From NCBI GenBank assembly GCA_021773195.1, contig JAJFKN010000029.1:1-64000 (forward strand): DNA of 64,000 bases, in the 5' to 3' direction. Shown piece after piece: positions 40,962 through 48,744 of this stretch. The notes under the pieces were generated by a model that worked only from the letters and a program-made list of their open reading frames with translations, was not told the DNA's origin and made no database searches. A program made the translations under genes and the position numbers. How positions within the stretch are numbered: the stretch's first letter is position 1; every line of letters begins with the position of its first letter. This DNA is from Gammaproteobacteria bacterium. GTDB taxonomy: Bacteria; Pseudomonadota; Gammaproteobacteria; JAKBBU01.

Positions 40962-41263
40962 GGTAACACCTCGATTGTCACTGAACCAACCACGTCCTGA
41001 CCAACAATGAGTAATTGAGCAAAATAATCCGTTTTATCCAATTTGTATTTTCGCAATAAAGCTTCCAGCATGATGCCTTCGGGTAGCAGTCCCTCAAAAA
41101 AAGGCGGGAATTCATAGAATTCATAAGCGGTTTTTGTGATGGGCATAGTCAGCGAAACGGGAGGGCCGCGATAATCTGTATCATAGGTAAAAAGGTATTG
41201 CTTGTTCTCCAATTTTTCAAGGATCCCCGCGCTAATGCCGCTTACCAAAATACGTGCTTTCAT
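40958..41263 (-). CDS. hipS: HipS-like antitoxin (HipA N-subdomain protein)
   Basis: A 101-residue protein matching the N-terminal subdomain of HipA, with FPPFFEGLLPEGIMLEALLR. In hipBST systems this separate piece, HipS, is the antitoxin that inhibits HipT. It overlaps hipB and hipT by four bases on each side (ATGA), so the three genes are coupled. Confidence 0.9.
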   Translation of the reverse strand: MKARILVSGISAGILEKLENKQYLFTYDTDYRGPPVSLTMPITKTAYEFYEFPPFFEGLLPEGIMLEALLRKYKLDKTDYFAQLLIVGQDVVGSVTIEVLP

Positions 41264-41490
41264 GGTGATTCATTCTCCATGGGTTGGGGGAAGGGGGTTT
41301 TAAATACCATTTGAATATTTAAAATAGCCAATATTTTTTGTAGAGTGTTGAGCTTTATGGTTTGTTTGCCTTTTTCGATGTCAAATACCACCGTTTTGCC
41401 CACACCTGCCAACTTGGCCAAGGCTTCTTGGGAAAGGCCGCTGGCTTTTCGATAGTAATGAACCATGTTTCCTATTTCATTTTTAGACAT
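41260..41490 (-). CDS. hipB: HipB-like XRE-family DNA-binding protein
   Basis: A 76-residue helix-turn-helix protein (YYRKASGLSQEALAKLAGVG then TVVFDIEKGKQTIKLNTLQK). In hipBST modules HipB is the autorepressor and augments HipS. The first gene of the operon; a palindrome at 41515-41532 lies 25 bases upstream of its start, with two more copies further up, suggesting the operators it binds. Confidence 0.9.
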   Translation of the reverse strand: MSKNEIGNMVHYYRKASGLSQEALAKLAGVGKTVVFDIEKGKQTIKLNTLQKILAILNIQMVFKTPFPQPMENESP

Positions 41491-41514
41491 AAAACACCAA
41501 AATATTAGAATATA

Positions 41515-41532
41515 TTACTGTTATAGCAGTAA
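41515..41532. promoter_or_regulatory. Operator-like palindrome O1 for hipBST
   Basis: TTACTG-TTATAG-CAGTAA, perfect six-base arms, 25 bases upstream of the hipB ATG, where it would overlap the promoter. Confidence 0.7.
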
Positions 41533-41585
41533 ATAATGCAAAAATAAAGAAATTAATAGTGTATTCTAACAAAAATAGCAGGTAA

Positions 41586-41603
41586 TCACCGTTACAGCAG
41601 TAA
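41586..41603. promoter_or_regulatory. Operator-like site O2 for hipBST
   Basis: TCACCG-TTACAG-CAGTAA, one exact arm and a central match to O1, starting 71 bases upstream of O1. Confidence 0.6.
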
Positions 41604-41657
41604 TTATCCTGTGTTTTCTGGAGATATTCTTTTCATTCCAGGCTAATTAAATAAAAA

Positions 41658-41675
41658 ATACCGCTATAGCAGTAA
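41658..41675. promoter_or_regulatory. Operator-like site O3 for hipBST
   Basis: ATACCG-CTATAG-CAGTAA, starting 72 bases upstream of O2. It lies in the gap between hipB and the MNT gene. Confidence 0.6.
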
Positions 41676-41737
41676 TATGAGGCGAGGTTAGAATGTGGGG
41701 GAAACAGTGAAATAAGTTTGCCAAGTTGAATGAGCTT

Positions 41738-42061
41738 TTACCAGCCCTGTAGCAATATTGAGTTTTTAAGGGCACGCTCAATGAATGGATCCAGACTTGG
41801 AGACGTTATGTTGCAGATGGTTAAATCGATTTTTTCTTCTTCGATTTGTCTATAGATGCTAGCTAGAATTTCTGCTTTGTGTAAGGATAATTGATGGCGT
41901 TGTTTTTCTGATTGAGTGACTATCAACAAATCGATATCACCGCCTTTGAGTGAGTCGTCTACACGGCTACCATATAATCTGAGTTCTACTTTTTCATGGT
42001 TGATTAAGTAGGGAGGGATTGCAGAAATGAATGCACCAATTTGTTGTTTTGATAGTCTCAT
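41738..42061 (-). CDS. mntA: MNT-domain nucleotidyltransferase antitoxin
   Basis: A 107-residue minimal nucleotidyltransferase with LYGSRVDDSLKGGDIDLLIV (about 29-48): the GS motif and the DxD metal ligands. In HEPN/MNT pairs this antitoxin neutralises the HEPN RNase by adding AMP to its tyrosine. The spacer between GS and DxD is nine residues. It lies four bases after the HEPN gene. Confidence 0.88.
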   Translation of the reverse strand: MRLSKQQIGAFISAIPPYLINHEKVELRLYGSRVDDSLKGGDIDLLIVTQSEKQRHQLSLHKAEILASIYRQIEEEKIDLTICNITSPSLDPFIERALKNSILLQGW

Positions 42062-42065
42062 TAAG

Positions 42066-42485
42066 TTAGACCAGTTTTTTAAGGGATAATAAAGTGGGCG
42101 TGTATTTTTTTAATTGTAGGAAAAATTCGTGTAGCTCATCTTCAGAATATTCATGTGCACTGATATTGCGTAAGCTACGAATAACCATCCATATTTCCAC
42201 ATCTTCGATGAGCCCGATTTTTGCCCCTTGGTTGACAAAATCACGTAGGGTACCGCGAAACGCGGGGTCTTCTTGAATTATTTTGGCTCTGAGGTATTTT
42301 GCCATGAATATGTCAGCGACTCGGGCGAAGCGAGCGGTAAAACTTTCCCAAGTTTCTAAGGATTCTTGATCAAGCTCAGCTGGCACGTCAGGCAATTTTG
42401 CTATTTTAGCAAAACTGTATTCTAGATATTCCAGCGCTTTTTGCAGTTGTGTGGTTATGCTCGTCAGATGATCTTGGCTGTTCAT
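42066..42485 (-). CDS. hepT: HEPN-domain ribonuclease toxin
   Basis: A 139-residue all-helical HEPN protein of the HI0074 type. The active site RNISAHEY is the RX4HXY motif: Arg and His for RNA cleavage and the Tyr that partner MNT proteins AMPylate. The motif is intact, so toxin and antitoxin both look functional. The gene starts just 23 bases from the 3' end of tRNA-Phe, on the same strand. Confidence 0.88.
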   Translation of the reverse strand: MNSQDHLTSITTQLQKALEYLEYSFAKIAKLPDVPAELDQESLETWESFTARFARVADIFMAKYLRAKIIQEDPAFRGTLRDFVNQGAKIGLIEDVEIWMVIRSLRNISAHEYSEDELHEFFLQLKKYTPTLLSLKKLV

Positions 42486-42508
42486 AGTCCATTAACCCAA
42501 TATGAAGA

Positions 42509-42584
<76 letters not shown>

Positions 42585-42625
42585 AAGGGGGTTATTAAAC
42601 CGTGAGGTTGTGTGTGAGTCAAGGC

Positions 42626-42901
42626 TTAATTATCCTCTGGCTCAACGTAACCGGGAGGTCGGTCACTGCCGCCGCCAAAGAGGAATTTTTCCATTTCTTC
42701 TTGTAAAAATTTGCGCGATTCAGCGTCCAACATGTTCAAACGATACTCATTTATTAGCATGGTTTGTTGGCTTTGCCATAGAGCCCAACCTTCTTTGGAA
42801 ATGCTTGTATATATTTTTTTGCCCAGGTCACCGGGATAGGGAGGGAAGTCCAAACCTTCGGCTTCTTTGCCCAATTTTTGACATTGTATTAAACGGGTCA
42901 T
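42626..42901 (-). CDS. yggX: Probable Fe(2+)-trafficking protein YggX
   Basis: YggX protects iron-sulfur clusters and moves iron. The 91-residue product begins [20 protein letters not shown] and has [20 protein letters not shown] and [20 protein letters not shown], close to the E. coli protein, including the conserved Cys7. I use the ATG at 42901, preceded by GGAG, not the upstream TTG. The C-terminus is about a dozen residues longer than usual. Confidence 0.93.
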   Translation of the reverse strand: MTRLIQCQKLGKEAEGLDFPPYPGDLGKKIYTSISKEGWALWQSQQTMLINEYRLNMLDAESRKFLQEEMEKFLFGGGSDRPPGYVEPEDN

Positions 42902-42957
42902 GTTATTCTCCAAAATGCGAGGGCCTTATAATGCAATAGGCCCCATCAGGATGCAAG

Positions 42958-43953
42958 CTACACGGCCATGCCCACTAAAAGACGCATGGTATAGAGTAGG
43001 TATTTTAAGCCTGTTTGGCCTTTAGCTGTTTGCGGCGGTGATAATTTCTCATAGAGAAACAAGGCGTAAAAGACTAGTAATAAGAACAATAATAAACCCG
43101 AAAGACATAGCGCACCCAATAGCGCAAACAATAATCCGATGCCAGCGATGTTTAATCCTAGGCTGACATTGATGTCGCCGCGAATTAGGGGGTGGTCCTT
43201 TTGTTGTAAACGCAATTTATCGATGTCCAACAGGACGCTTATGATATTACTGCTCATGGTGATCAAACAGAGAATAATAAAGGTGATAACAATATGTGAA
43301 AAAGACGGATTAAAATTAATAATTCGCACAAGTAGAAAAGGCGCAAAAACGAGGAAGTTGATGGCGCAATCACGAGGTCCCAATATCTTGGGTAGCGTTT
43401 TCCATAGGGAAATATGGGGGTCAAAAGCACGATGGTCTGCTTGGATTGTTTTTGCTTTTTTGCTAATGCCGGGGGAAGGATTCACCACAATGATTTCTCG
43501 AGATTTTTCCCATACGGGTAAATCCGCGTGAGAGTTGCCACAATAATCAAATCCTTTGTCACCGAAGCGCTGCACCAACGCTTCGGCCTTGCGATGGGAT
43601 TTTAAATTAATGACGCCATCGCTTCCCATGACCTCATCAAAATAAGGATATAGTGCCACGAATTGCTCGCCTAAAGATTTGTCGGCAGCAGTAACTAAAA
43701 TGATGGTGCGTCCAGATTGTTTTTGTTCTTGTATAAATTCCAATAATTCAGGATTAACGGGGATTTGCATGTCTTTGTATTGGCAATGCTGAGCGATGAA
43801 TTGTTTGAACAGAGGGCGCCCTTTCCGCAAAAACAATCCAACAGCTTTTAAAAATAAAAGGGGATGATGTCGCATGAGTCGTATCAAACCTTCAAACAGA
43901 CTATCGGTGCGAATCAGCGTGCCGTCTAGATCGACACATAGTGGTACACTCAT
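42958..43953 (-). CDS. HAD phosphatase fused to a truncated UbiA-type prenyltransferase
   Basis: A 331-residue membrane protein. Residues 1-185 form a HAD hydrolase with VDLDGTLIRTD (nucleophile Asp8), TILVTAADKS and a later GNSHADLPV block. From about residue 195 there are four to five membrane segments matching the first half of HAD-UbiA fusion proteins, but the Asp-rich motif is eroded (NIISVLLDIDKLRLQQ lacks the usual Asn-Asp start) and the protein stops at RLLVGMAV, before the second Asp motif expected. It may be a remnant whose HAD part still works. It overlaps the mutY stop (ATGA), so it is co-transcribed with mutY. Confidence 0.78.
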   Translation of the reverse strand: MSVPLCVDLDGTLIRTDSLFEGLIRLMRHHPLLFLKAVGLFLRKGRPLFKQFIAQHCQYKDMQIPVNPELLEFIQEQKQSGRTIILVTAADKSLGEQFVALYPYFDEVMGSDGVINLKSHRKAEALVQRFGDKGFDYCGNSHADLPVWEKSREIIVVNPSPGISKKAKTIQADHRAFDPHISLWKTLPKILGPRDCAINFLVFAPFLLVRIINFNPSFSHIVITFIILCLITMSSNIISVLLDIDKLRLQQKDHPLIRGDINVSLGLNIAGIGLLFALLGALCLSGLLLFLLLVFYALFLYEKLSPPQTAKGQTGLKYLLYTMRLLVGMAV

Positions 43954-45011
43954 GAATCATATTCCTTTTCCAGTTTAGACAATAGCCGCGTGATAGGTTG
44001 TGGCAAGCCTAATTGTAAAGGTTCTTGCAAGTTATACCAAGCCTGTTGGGGGCATTGCATGACACAATCAGTTCTTGGCTTTACTTTTAATAGGACAGGC
44101 TCGATGTCTAAGTGATAATGACTGAAGGTGTGGCGAAAGCCCTCCCAGGCGGATAGGGATTGAACTTCCAGGCCCAGTTGTTCTAGGCAAAAGGTTTGGG
44201 TGTCCTCAGTCGTGGGGCATTCAGGCAAGCTCCATAGACCACCCCAGATGCCGCGAGGCGGGCGTTTTTCCAGTAGGATATGCTGTTGTTCATCCACAAT
44301 AAGAAGAAATTTACTGGTTTTGATGGGTTTAACCTTCGCTGGTTTACGTTGGGGAAAATCACTTTCGCGGCCAGTTTTATGGGCTTGGCAATGGCGTTGC
44401 AGAGGGCAAATAGTGCATTGTGGCTTGCTGCGGGTACACAAAGTAGCACCCAAATCCATCATGGCTTGATTATATTGGGCCACCTGTTTTTGGGGCGTGT
44501 ATGTTTTGGCGAGATCCCACAGGGCATTGTGGATAGTACTTTTTCCCGGCCAACCTTCCACGGCAAAAACGCGAGTCAATACGCGCTTCACATTACCATC
44601 CAAAATAGTTGCCGGGACATCCATACTTAAAGATAAAATAGCGCCGGCTGTGGATTGGCCAATGCCAGGCAGGGTGATTAGCTCTTCTAGCGTACAGGGC
44701 ATTTTACTTTTAAAGTCTTGTTGCAGGATTTGTGCGGTTTTATGTAAGTTGCGGGCGCGGGAATAATAACCCAAGCCGCTCCATAAATGCAGCACATCAT
44801 CTTCCGGTGCTTGGGCTAAGGATTCAATATTGGGAAAGCGTTGCATAAAACGTTGAAAATAATCGATGACCGTTGCCACTTGAGTTTGTTGCAACATGAT
44901 TTCAGAAATCCAAACAGCATAGGGGGTTTTAGGTTGTTGCCAAGGCAATGTTTTGCGGCCGTGTTTGTGATACCAAGTCAAAATGGCTTTTTGGAAGGTG
45001 GTTCTTTGCAT
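43950..45011 (-). CDS. mutY: A/G-specific adenine glycosylase MutY
   Basis: MutY removes adenine mispaired with 8-oxoguanine. The 353-residue product has the helix-hairpin-helix LPGIGQSTAGAILS, the catalytic Asp in ILDGNVKRVLTR, the 4Fe-4S cluster ligands C-x6-C-x2-C-x5-C (CTRSKPQCTICPLQRHC), and a C-terminal NUDIX-like domain for 8-oxoG recognition (EKRPPRGIWGGLWSLPE). Neighbours asmA upstream and yggX downstream are conserved in gammaproteobacteria. Confidence 0.97.
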   Translation of the reverse strand: MQRTTFQKAILTWYHKHGRKTLPWQQPKTPYAVWISEIMLQQTQVATVIDYFQRFMQRFPNIESLAQAPEDDVLHLWSGLGYYSRARNLHKTAQILQQDFKSKMPCTLEELITLPGIGQSTAGAILSLSMDVPATILDGNVKRVLTRVFAVEGWPGKSTIHNALWDLAKTYTPQKQVAQYNQAMMDLGATLCTRSKPQCTICPLQRHCQAHKTGRESDFPQRKPAKVKPIKTSKFLLIVDEQQHILLEKRPPRGIWGGLWSLPECPTTEDTQTFCLEQLGLEVQSLSAWEGFRHTFSHYHLDIEPVLLKVKPRTDCVMQCPQQAWYNLQEPLQLGLPQPITRLLSKLEKEYDS

Positions 45012-45083
45012 ATTGTTGGTTCCTGAGGAGGCGGGTGACTCCTGGGGTATTCTACTCAGTTCTGGATCCTGCGGTCAAGCCGC

Positions 45084-45130
45084 AGGAAGACATGCCTTCG
45101 CCCAGGAAGACATGCCTTCGCCCAGGAAGA
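45084..45130. repeat. Direct repeat of 20 bases, 2.3 copies
   Basis: AGGAAGACATGCCTTCGCCC at 45084-45103 and 45104-45123, then the first seven bases again. It lies between asmA and mutY next to a palindromic 'GTCACCCCGG...CCGGGG' repeat copy (45152-45182). Confidence 0.85.
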
Positions 45131-45189
45131 TGGTGCTGTGTGAAGGCAACGTCACCCCGGATGGCGCAGCCATTCCGGGGTCCATAAAT

Positions 45190-47385
45190 CTAATTCAAAA
45201 TATTCTGCAGCCGCTTCTGCAATTTATTCCCCAGATTTTTTTTCAGGCTGTCATCGGCTGTGATTCCCAACTCTTTTTCATGGTTACCGATGAGGGCTTT
45301 GCTGATTTCATGCATATCGGGAATGACATAGGCTTTATCAAAGGTGCCTTTTACCGTAATGGGTATAGAGCCGCCTAAGAGTTTTTCAAAGCGTTGCAAA
45401 CGTTGGTTGCCCGTACCTTGTAATGAAACCTTCAATACATACTTCCATTTTTGCGCCACTAAATTAATGTAGCCTTTGCCATCAATATGCATCTCTGGAG
45501 ATTCTAAAACTAAATCGTCATTCTGTGCGATACCATCATTGATATTGAAAGTGGCGCTGAGGTCGCCCACGGCAATCTTATTGCGTTGAGCCTGAGCTTG
45601 TGGTGCTTGAGAATGGCTGACAATGGCATCTACCTTTTCCAGTTGGCTGAGAATGTCTATGCCATTGATGACCCCACTATTCATAGAAAGATTAGCATTA
45701 CCTTTCAAATTACTTAACATGATTTTGCTATTTTTCCCCTGAGTCATGAGACTGGAGTTGAGATTTAGTACGCCGCTAGCGTTATTGATTTGTGCCACAT
45801 CATTTAATAGAGGCTGTAACTGAACACCACTTAAGGTTTCATTAAACATGTATTGAGGTGTGTTGCTTTGCAAGTTGACCACAATGCTGCCGTTGTATTG
45901 CCCTTGATAAAATTTAGCTGTAATGGGGTTGAAGTTAATAATATTATTTTCGCCATTAATGACGGCTCGGATATTGCTGGCTTTTAAGTTAAAGCCTTTG
46001 AATTGATCCAAGTTAATTTCGCCGCGGATTTTCAATACATCTAAGAGGGAAGGTTCCGATGAACTAGTGTTCATAGGTGTTAGGGCATAAGCATTATTGA
46101 TGACACCAGCATTTTTTAGCTTAGCCTGTGGTTGGCTCTTTAATAAGTAATCAGCATCTATTTTGTCCGCTTTGATGTTGAAATTTAATAAAGGCAGGGT
46201 GCCAAACTGATATTTAGCATCTCCTTGGATATTGGTCATTTCGCCTTTTTTGATGCCTAAAACAATGTTTAAAGGCTTCACTTGTACATAATTTTTAGTG
46301 ATCATGAATTCTGCTTTTGGAATGGTGAAGTCCCAGGCATGGGGTTGGCCCACTGTCGGCATGCTTACCCCAAAGCTTTGAATCAAGTTGATAATGTTGG
46401 AACGGGTTGCGGTTAATTGGCCTTTATAGATAGGGTTACGAATAATCCCCGTGCCTTGTATATCGCCTTCAAAACCAAAACCATTAATTACGCCATCTAA
46501 ACCCTTGGTTTGCAGGGTTTGTTGTTTCAAATCCACATCAACAGTTTCTGCATTTAACACTGAATCTAATTTTGCTGTAGTATGGGTTTGTTTAATATGG
46601 GCATTAATGCCTAGTTTTATGTTGCTTAATTGATAGCGTTGCTCATCAGGGTTAATGAATATTTTGCTTTCCAGTTCAACTTGACCTTCTAAGTTGGGTT
46701 GGTTGCTTTTCAAATCAAAGGATGTACTAACAGGGAAAGCATCGTTAAGTTCGATGTTTTTACCCGTCAGATTAAAGTTATTGATGGCATAATGTTTATT
46801 GTTTTGGTTGTCATCGTATTTCACTATACCTTCGTGAATATTAATGCCGGAAATGTTAACCTTCAATGATTCTTTGGCGTTTGGTACAGAGGAAGGTTGT
46901 GCGGAGGTTTCCGTTATAACCGATGTGCCAGTGTTAGCCAAGTGACCTGTATTAGCGGCTAAATGGGTTTGTTGGGCTTTAGGTGTCACTAAGTCTTGCC
47001 AATTGTTCTGGCCATTGGCTTTATTAATGAGATGAATATTGGGTTGTTCTAAAACCACGTTACCCAATTCAATTTTACCCAACAAGAGAGGGAAGAGCTT
47101 AACGCTCACGTCAGCCATCTTCACCGTAGCGAAGGGATTTTCACCGAAACCTTGAGGGTTATCCAATTGTGCATCTTGTACTTTCATACCCAACCAAGGG
47201 AAGAGGGACCAAGAAATATCGCCATTGATGGTCAATTGCCGACCGGTGAGGGTTTGTACCTGTTGGGTGATAGTGGGTTTGAAATTATTGGGGTTAATGG
47301 TGGCTACCATGATCAGAATACCGATAATAAATAACCCAATGACCCCTAAAACGCTATAGAGGCTGATCTTCACCGCTTTACTCAT
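45190..47385 (-). CDS. asmA: AsmA family protein
   Basis: A 731-residue envelope protein: a single N-terminal membrane segment (ISLYSVLGVIGLFIIGILIM), then a periplasmic beta-rich region starting INPNNFKPTITQQVQTLTGR, as in AsmA. AsmA-like proteins are thought to help lipid traffic to the outer membrane. The C-terminal AsmA_2-like region (NLKGNANLSMNSGVINGIDI) is intact. Same strand as mutY, with a 178-base gap holding repeats. Confidence 0.92.
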   Translation of the reverse strand: MSKAVKISLYSVLGVIGLFIIGILIMVATINPNNFKPTITQQVQTLTGRQLTINGDISWSLFPWLGMKVQDAQLDNPQGFGENPFATVKMADVSVKLFPLLLGKIELGNVVLEQPNIHLINKANGQNNWQDLVTPKAQQTHLAANTGHLANTGTSVITETSAQPSSVPNAKESLKVNISGINIHEGIVKYDDNQNNKHYAINNFNLTGKNIELNDAFPVSTSFDLKSNQPNLEGQVELESKIFINPDEQRYQLSNIKLGINAHIKQTHTTAKLDSVLNAETVDVDLKQQTLQTKGLDGVINGFGFEGDIQGTGIIRNPIYKGQLTATRSNIINLIQSFGVSMPTVGQPHAWDFTIPKAEFMITKNYVQVKPLNIVLGIKKGEMTNIQGDAKYQFGTLPLLNFNIKADKIDADYLLKSQPQAKLKNAGVINNAYALTPMNTSSSEPSLLDVLKIRGEINLDQFKGFNLKASNIRAVINGENNIINFNPITAKFYQGQYNGSIVVNLQSNTPQYMFNETLSGVQLQPLLNDVAQINNASGVLNLNSSLMTQGKNSKIMLSNLKGNANLSMNSGVINGIDILSQLEKVDAIVSHSQAPQAQAQRNKIAVGDLSATFNINDGIAQNDDLVLESPEMHIDGKGYINLVAQKWKYVLKVSLQGTGNQRLQRFEKLLGGSIPITVKGTFDKAYVIPDMHEISKALIGNHEKELGITADDSLKKNLGNKLQKRLQNILN

Positions 47386-47656
47386 GTTGTTTAACCCTCA
47401 AAGAATAGATGCAATGGTGCGATTATAGGAGATAGACGCGGCGAGTGCCACAGGCATGATCCTGCTTTTATTGTTACTACGATAAGTGGAGCTGTATTAT
47501 CACAGAGGGAAAATAATGAGACAGAATTGCTCGCATCAGCCTATCTCCACCATAAGATAACCAACTGATTTTTAAGATTATTTTTTCTGAAACGATGATG
47601 TTATTGCTTTCCAATCATAATTGTCCGATAATTGTATACAGATATAGGACGGATTA

Positions 47657-48304
47657 ATGATGTTATCTCTAAAAGCACAGCTCCTTGAACGAATAATCGC
47701 AGCTCAGTCAGATCAGGTGTGGACCTCGTCAGATTTTTTGGGTCTTGGAGATCGTGACGGTGTGGACAAAGCGCTGCAACGATTAGTCCGGGATAAAACG
47801 TTACAAAGAATTCGCCGAGGATTGTATATTCAAGTGCAGTTAAGCTCTCTAACCAATAGGCCAAGAGTCCCTGATTATCATCAAATCGTCAAAGCTGTGA
47901 TGCGTAAGCATCAAGGACGTATGCTAGTTGATGGCATGACGGCTGCAAATCTATTAGGTTTGACAACTGCCGTGGCGGGGCAAGTTATCGTGCATACAGA
48001 TGTGAGAGTTCAACCAATTTCACTTGGTAGTTTAACAATTCAATTTAAGCTAACGGCACCCAGTAAACTTTATTGGGCAGACCGACCCGCTATGTATATA
48101 GTACAGGCTTTATATTGGTTATATAGCCGCGATAATAATTGCCTTGAAGATAAAAAGATTAAAAAAAAAATGGCGCGTATTATCGGTGGCTCAGTTGATG
48201 GTGAAAATAATGGTGAAAAGATAAGAAAAGATTTGGAAGATGGCTTGCATACGATGCCATATTGGATGCAAAATGAGGTGAAGAAATTCCTAAGTATTAA
48301 TTGA
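47657..48304 (+). CDS. AbiEi-like type IV antitoxin (DUF6088 type)
   Basis: A 215-residue protein with an N-terminal winged-helix (VWTSSDFLGLGDRDGVDKAL and RDKTLQRIRRGLYIQ) and a C-terminal domain as in AbiEi/DUF6088 antitoxins. In AbiE systems it represses the operon and opposes AbiEii without binding it. It looks complete, while the partner gene that follows is truncated. Confidence 0.78.
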   Translation: MMLSLKAQLLERIIAAQSDQVWTSSDFLGLGDRDGVDKALQRLVRDKTLQRIRRGLYIQVQLSSLTNRPRVPDYHQIVKAVMRKHQGRMLVDGMTAANLLGLTTAVAGQVIVHTDVRVQPISLGSLTIQFKLTAPSKLYWADRPAMYIVQALYWLYSRDNNCLEDKKIKKKMARIIGGSVDGENNGEKIRKDLEDGLHTMPYWMQNEVKKFLSIN

Positions 48305-48324
48305 AACTAAGGGAGGAGTAATGC

Positions 48325-48615
48325 ATGGGATTGGATTATAACTCAATTATCGCCGCATCATTGATTGAACGACGAGATTTATTTCTAACGGCAGCTAATC
48401 GTATTGGTACTACCATTGAAAATATAGAAAAAGATTTCTGGGTATGTTGGATTATTAAGCTGCTTTTTAGAGATCAACAAGGTGCAAAAGCTAGATTACT
48501 ATTCAAAGGTGGAACCTCATTATCAAAAGCATATGGTTTGATTTCACGTTTTTCTGAAGACATTGTTATAGAAACTGTCAACCAATTAGAACGTTCTCTA
48601 AACAGTGTGATGTAA
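48325..48615 (+). pseudogene. Truncated AbiEii nucleotidyltransferase toxin
   Basis: A 96-codon remnant of an AbiEii (DUF1814) toxin, normally over 250 residues. It keeps EKDFWVCWIIKLLF and FKGGTSLSKAYGLISRFSED, the substrate-binding motif, but the next residues are IV instead of the ID-type metal ligand, and the frame ends about 15 codons later. A palindromic repeat (48656-48682) lies just past the break. Strong GGGAGGAG ribosome site. Inactive by inference. Confidence 0.8.
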
Positions 48616-48655
48616 CGTGTGTCCCCACAGGGAAAACAGCCTAATCTGACTGGAC

Positions 48656-48682
48656 CTCCCCTTCCCCTGAGGGGAAGGGGAG
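48656..48682. repeat. Perfect 12-bp palindrome
   Basis: CTCCCCTTCCCC-TGA-GGGGAAGGGGAG, preceded by TGGAC. A related copy is at 51253-51279 (GTCCCCTGAGGGGAAGGGGA followed by GGTCCAG). Dispersed family within the window. Confidence 0.85.
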
Positions 48683-48744
48683 ATGACGCCTTTTACACTT
48701 TCTTGTATGATGCCTGCATAACTTATTTCAAGGACTGATTATAA

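Noticed and set aside
45084-45130. Possible CRISPR array
   Set aside because: The 20-base units are directly adjacent without spacers, so it is a simple tandem duplication. No CRISPR array was found in the window.
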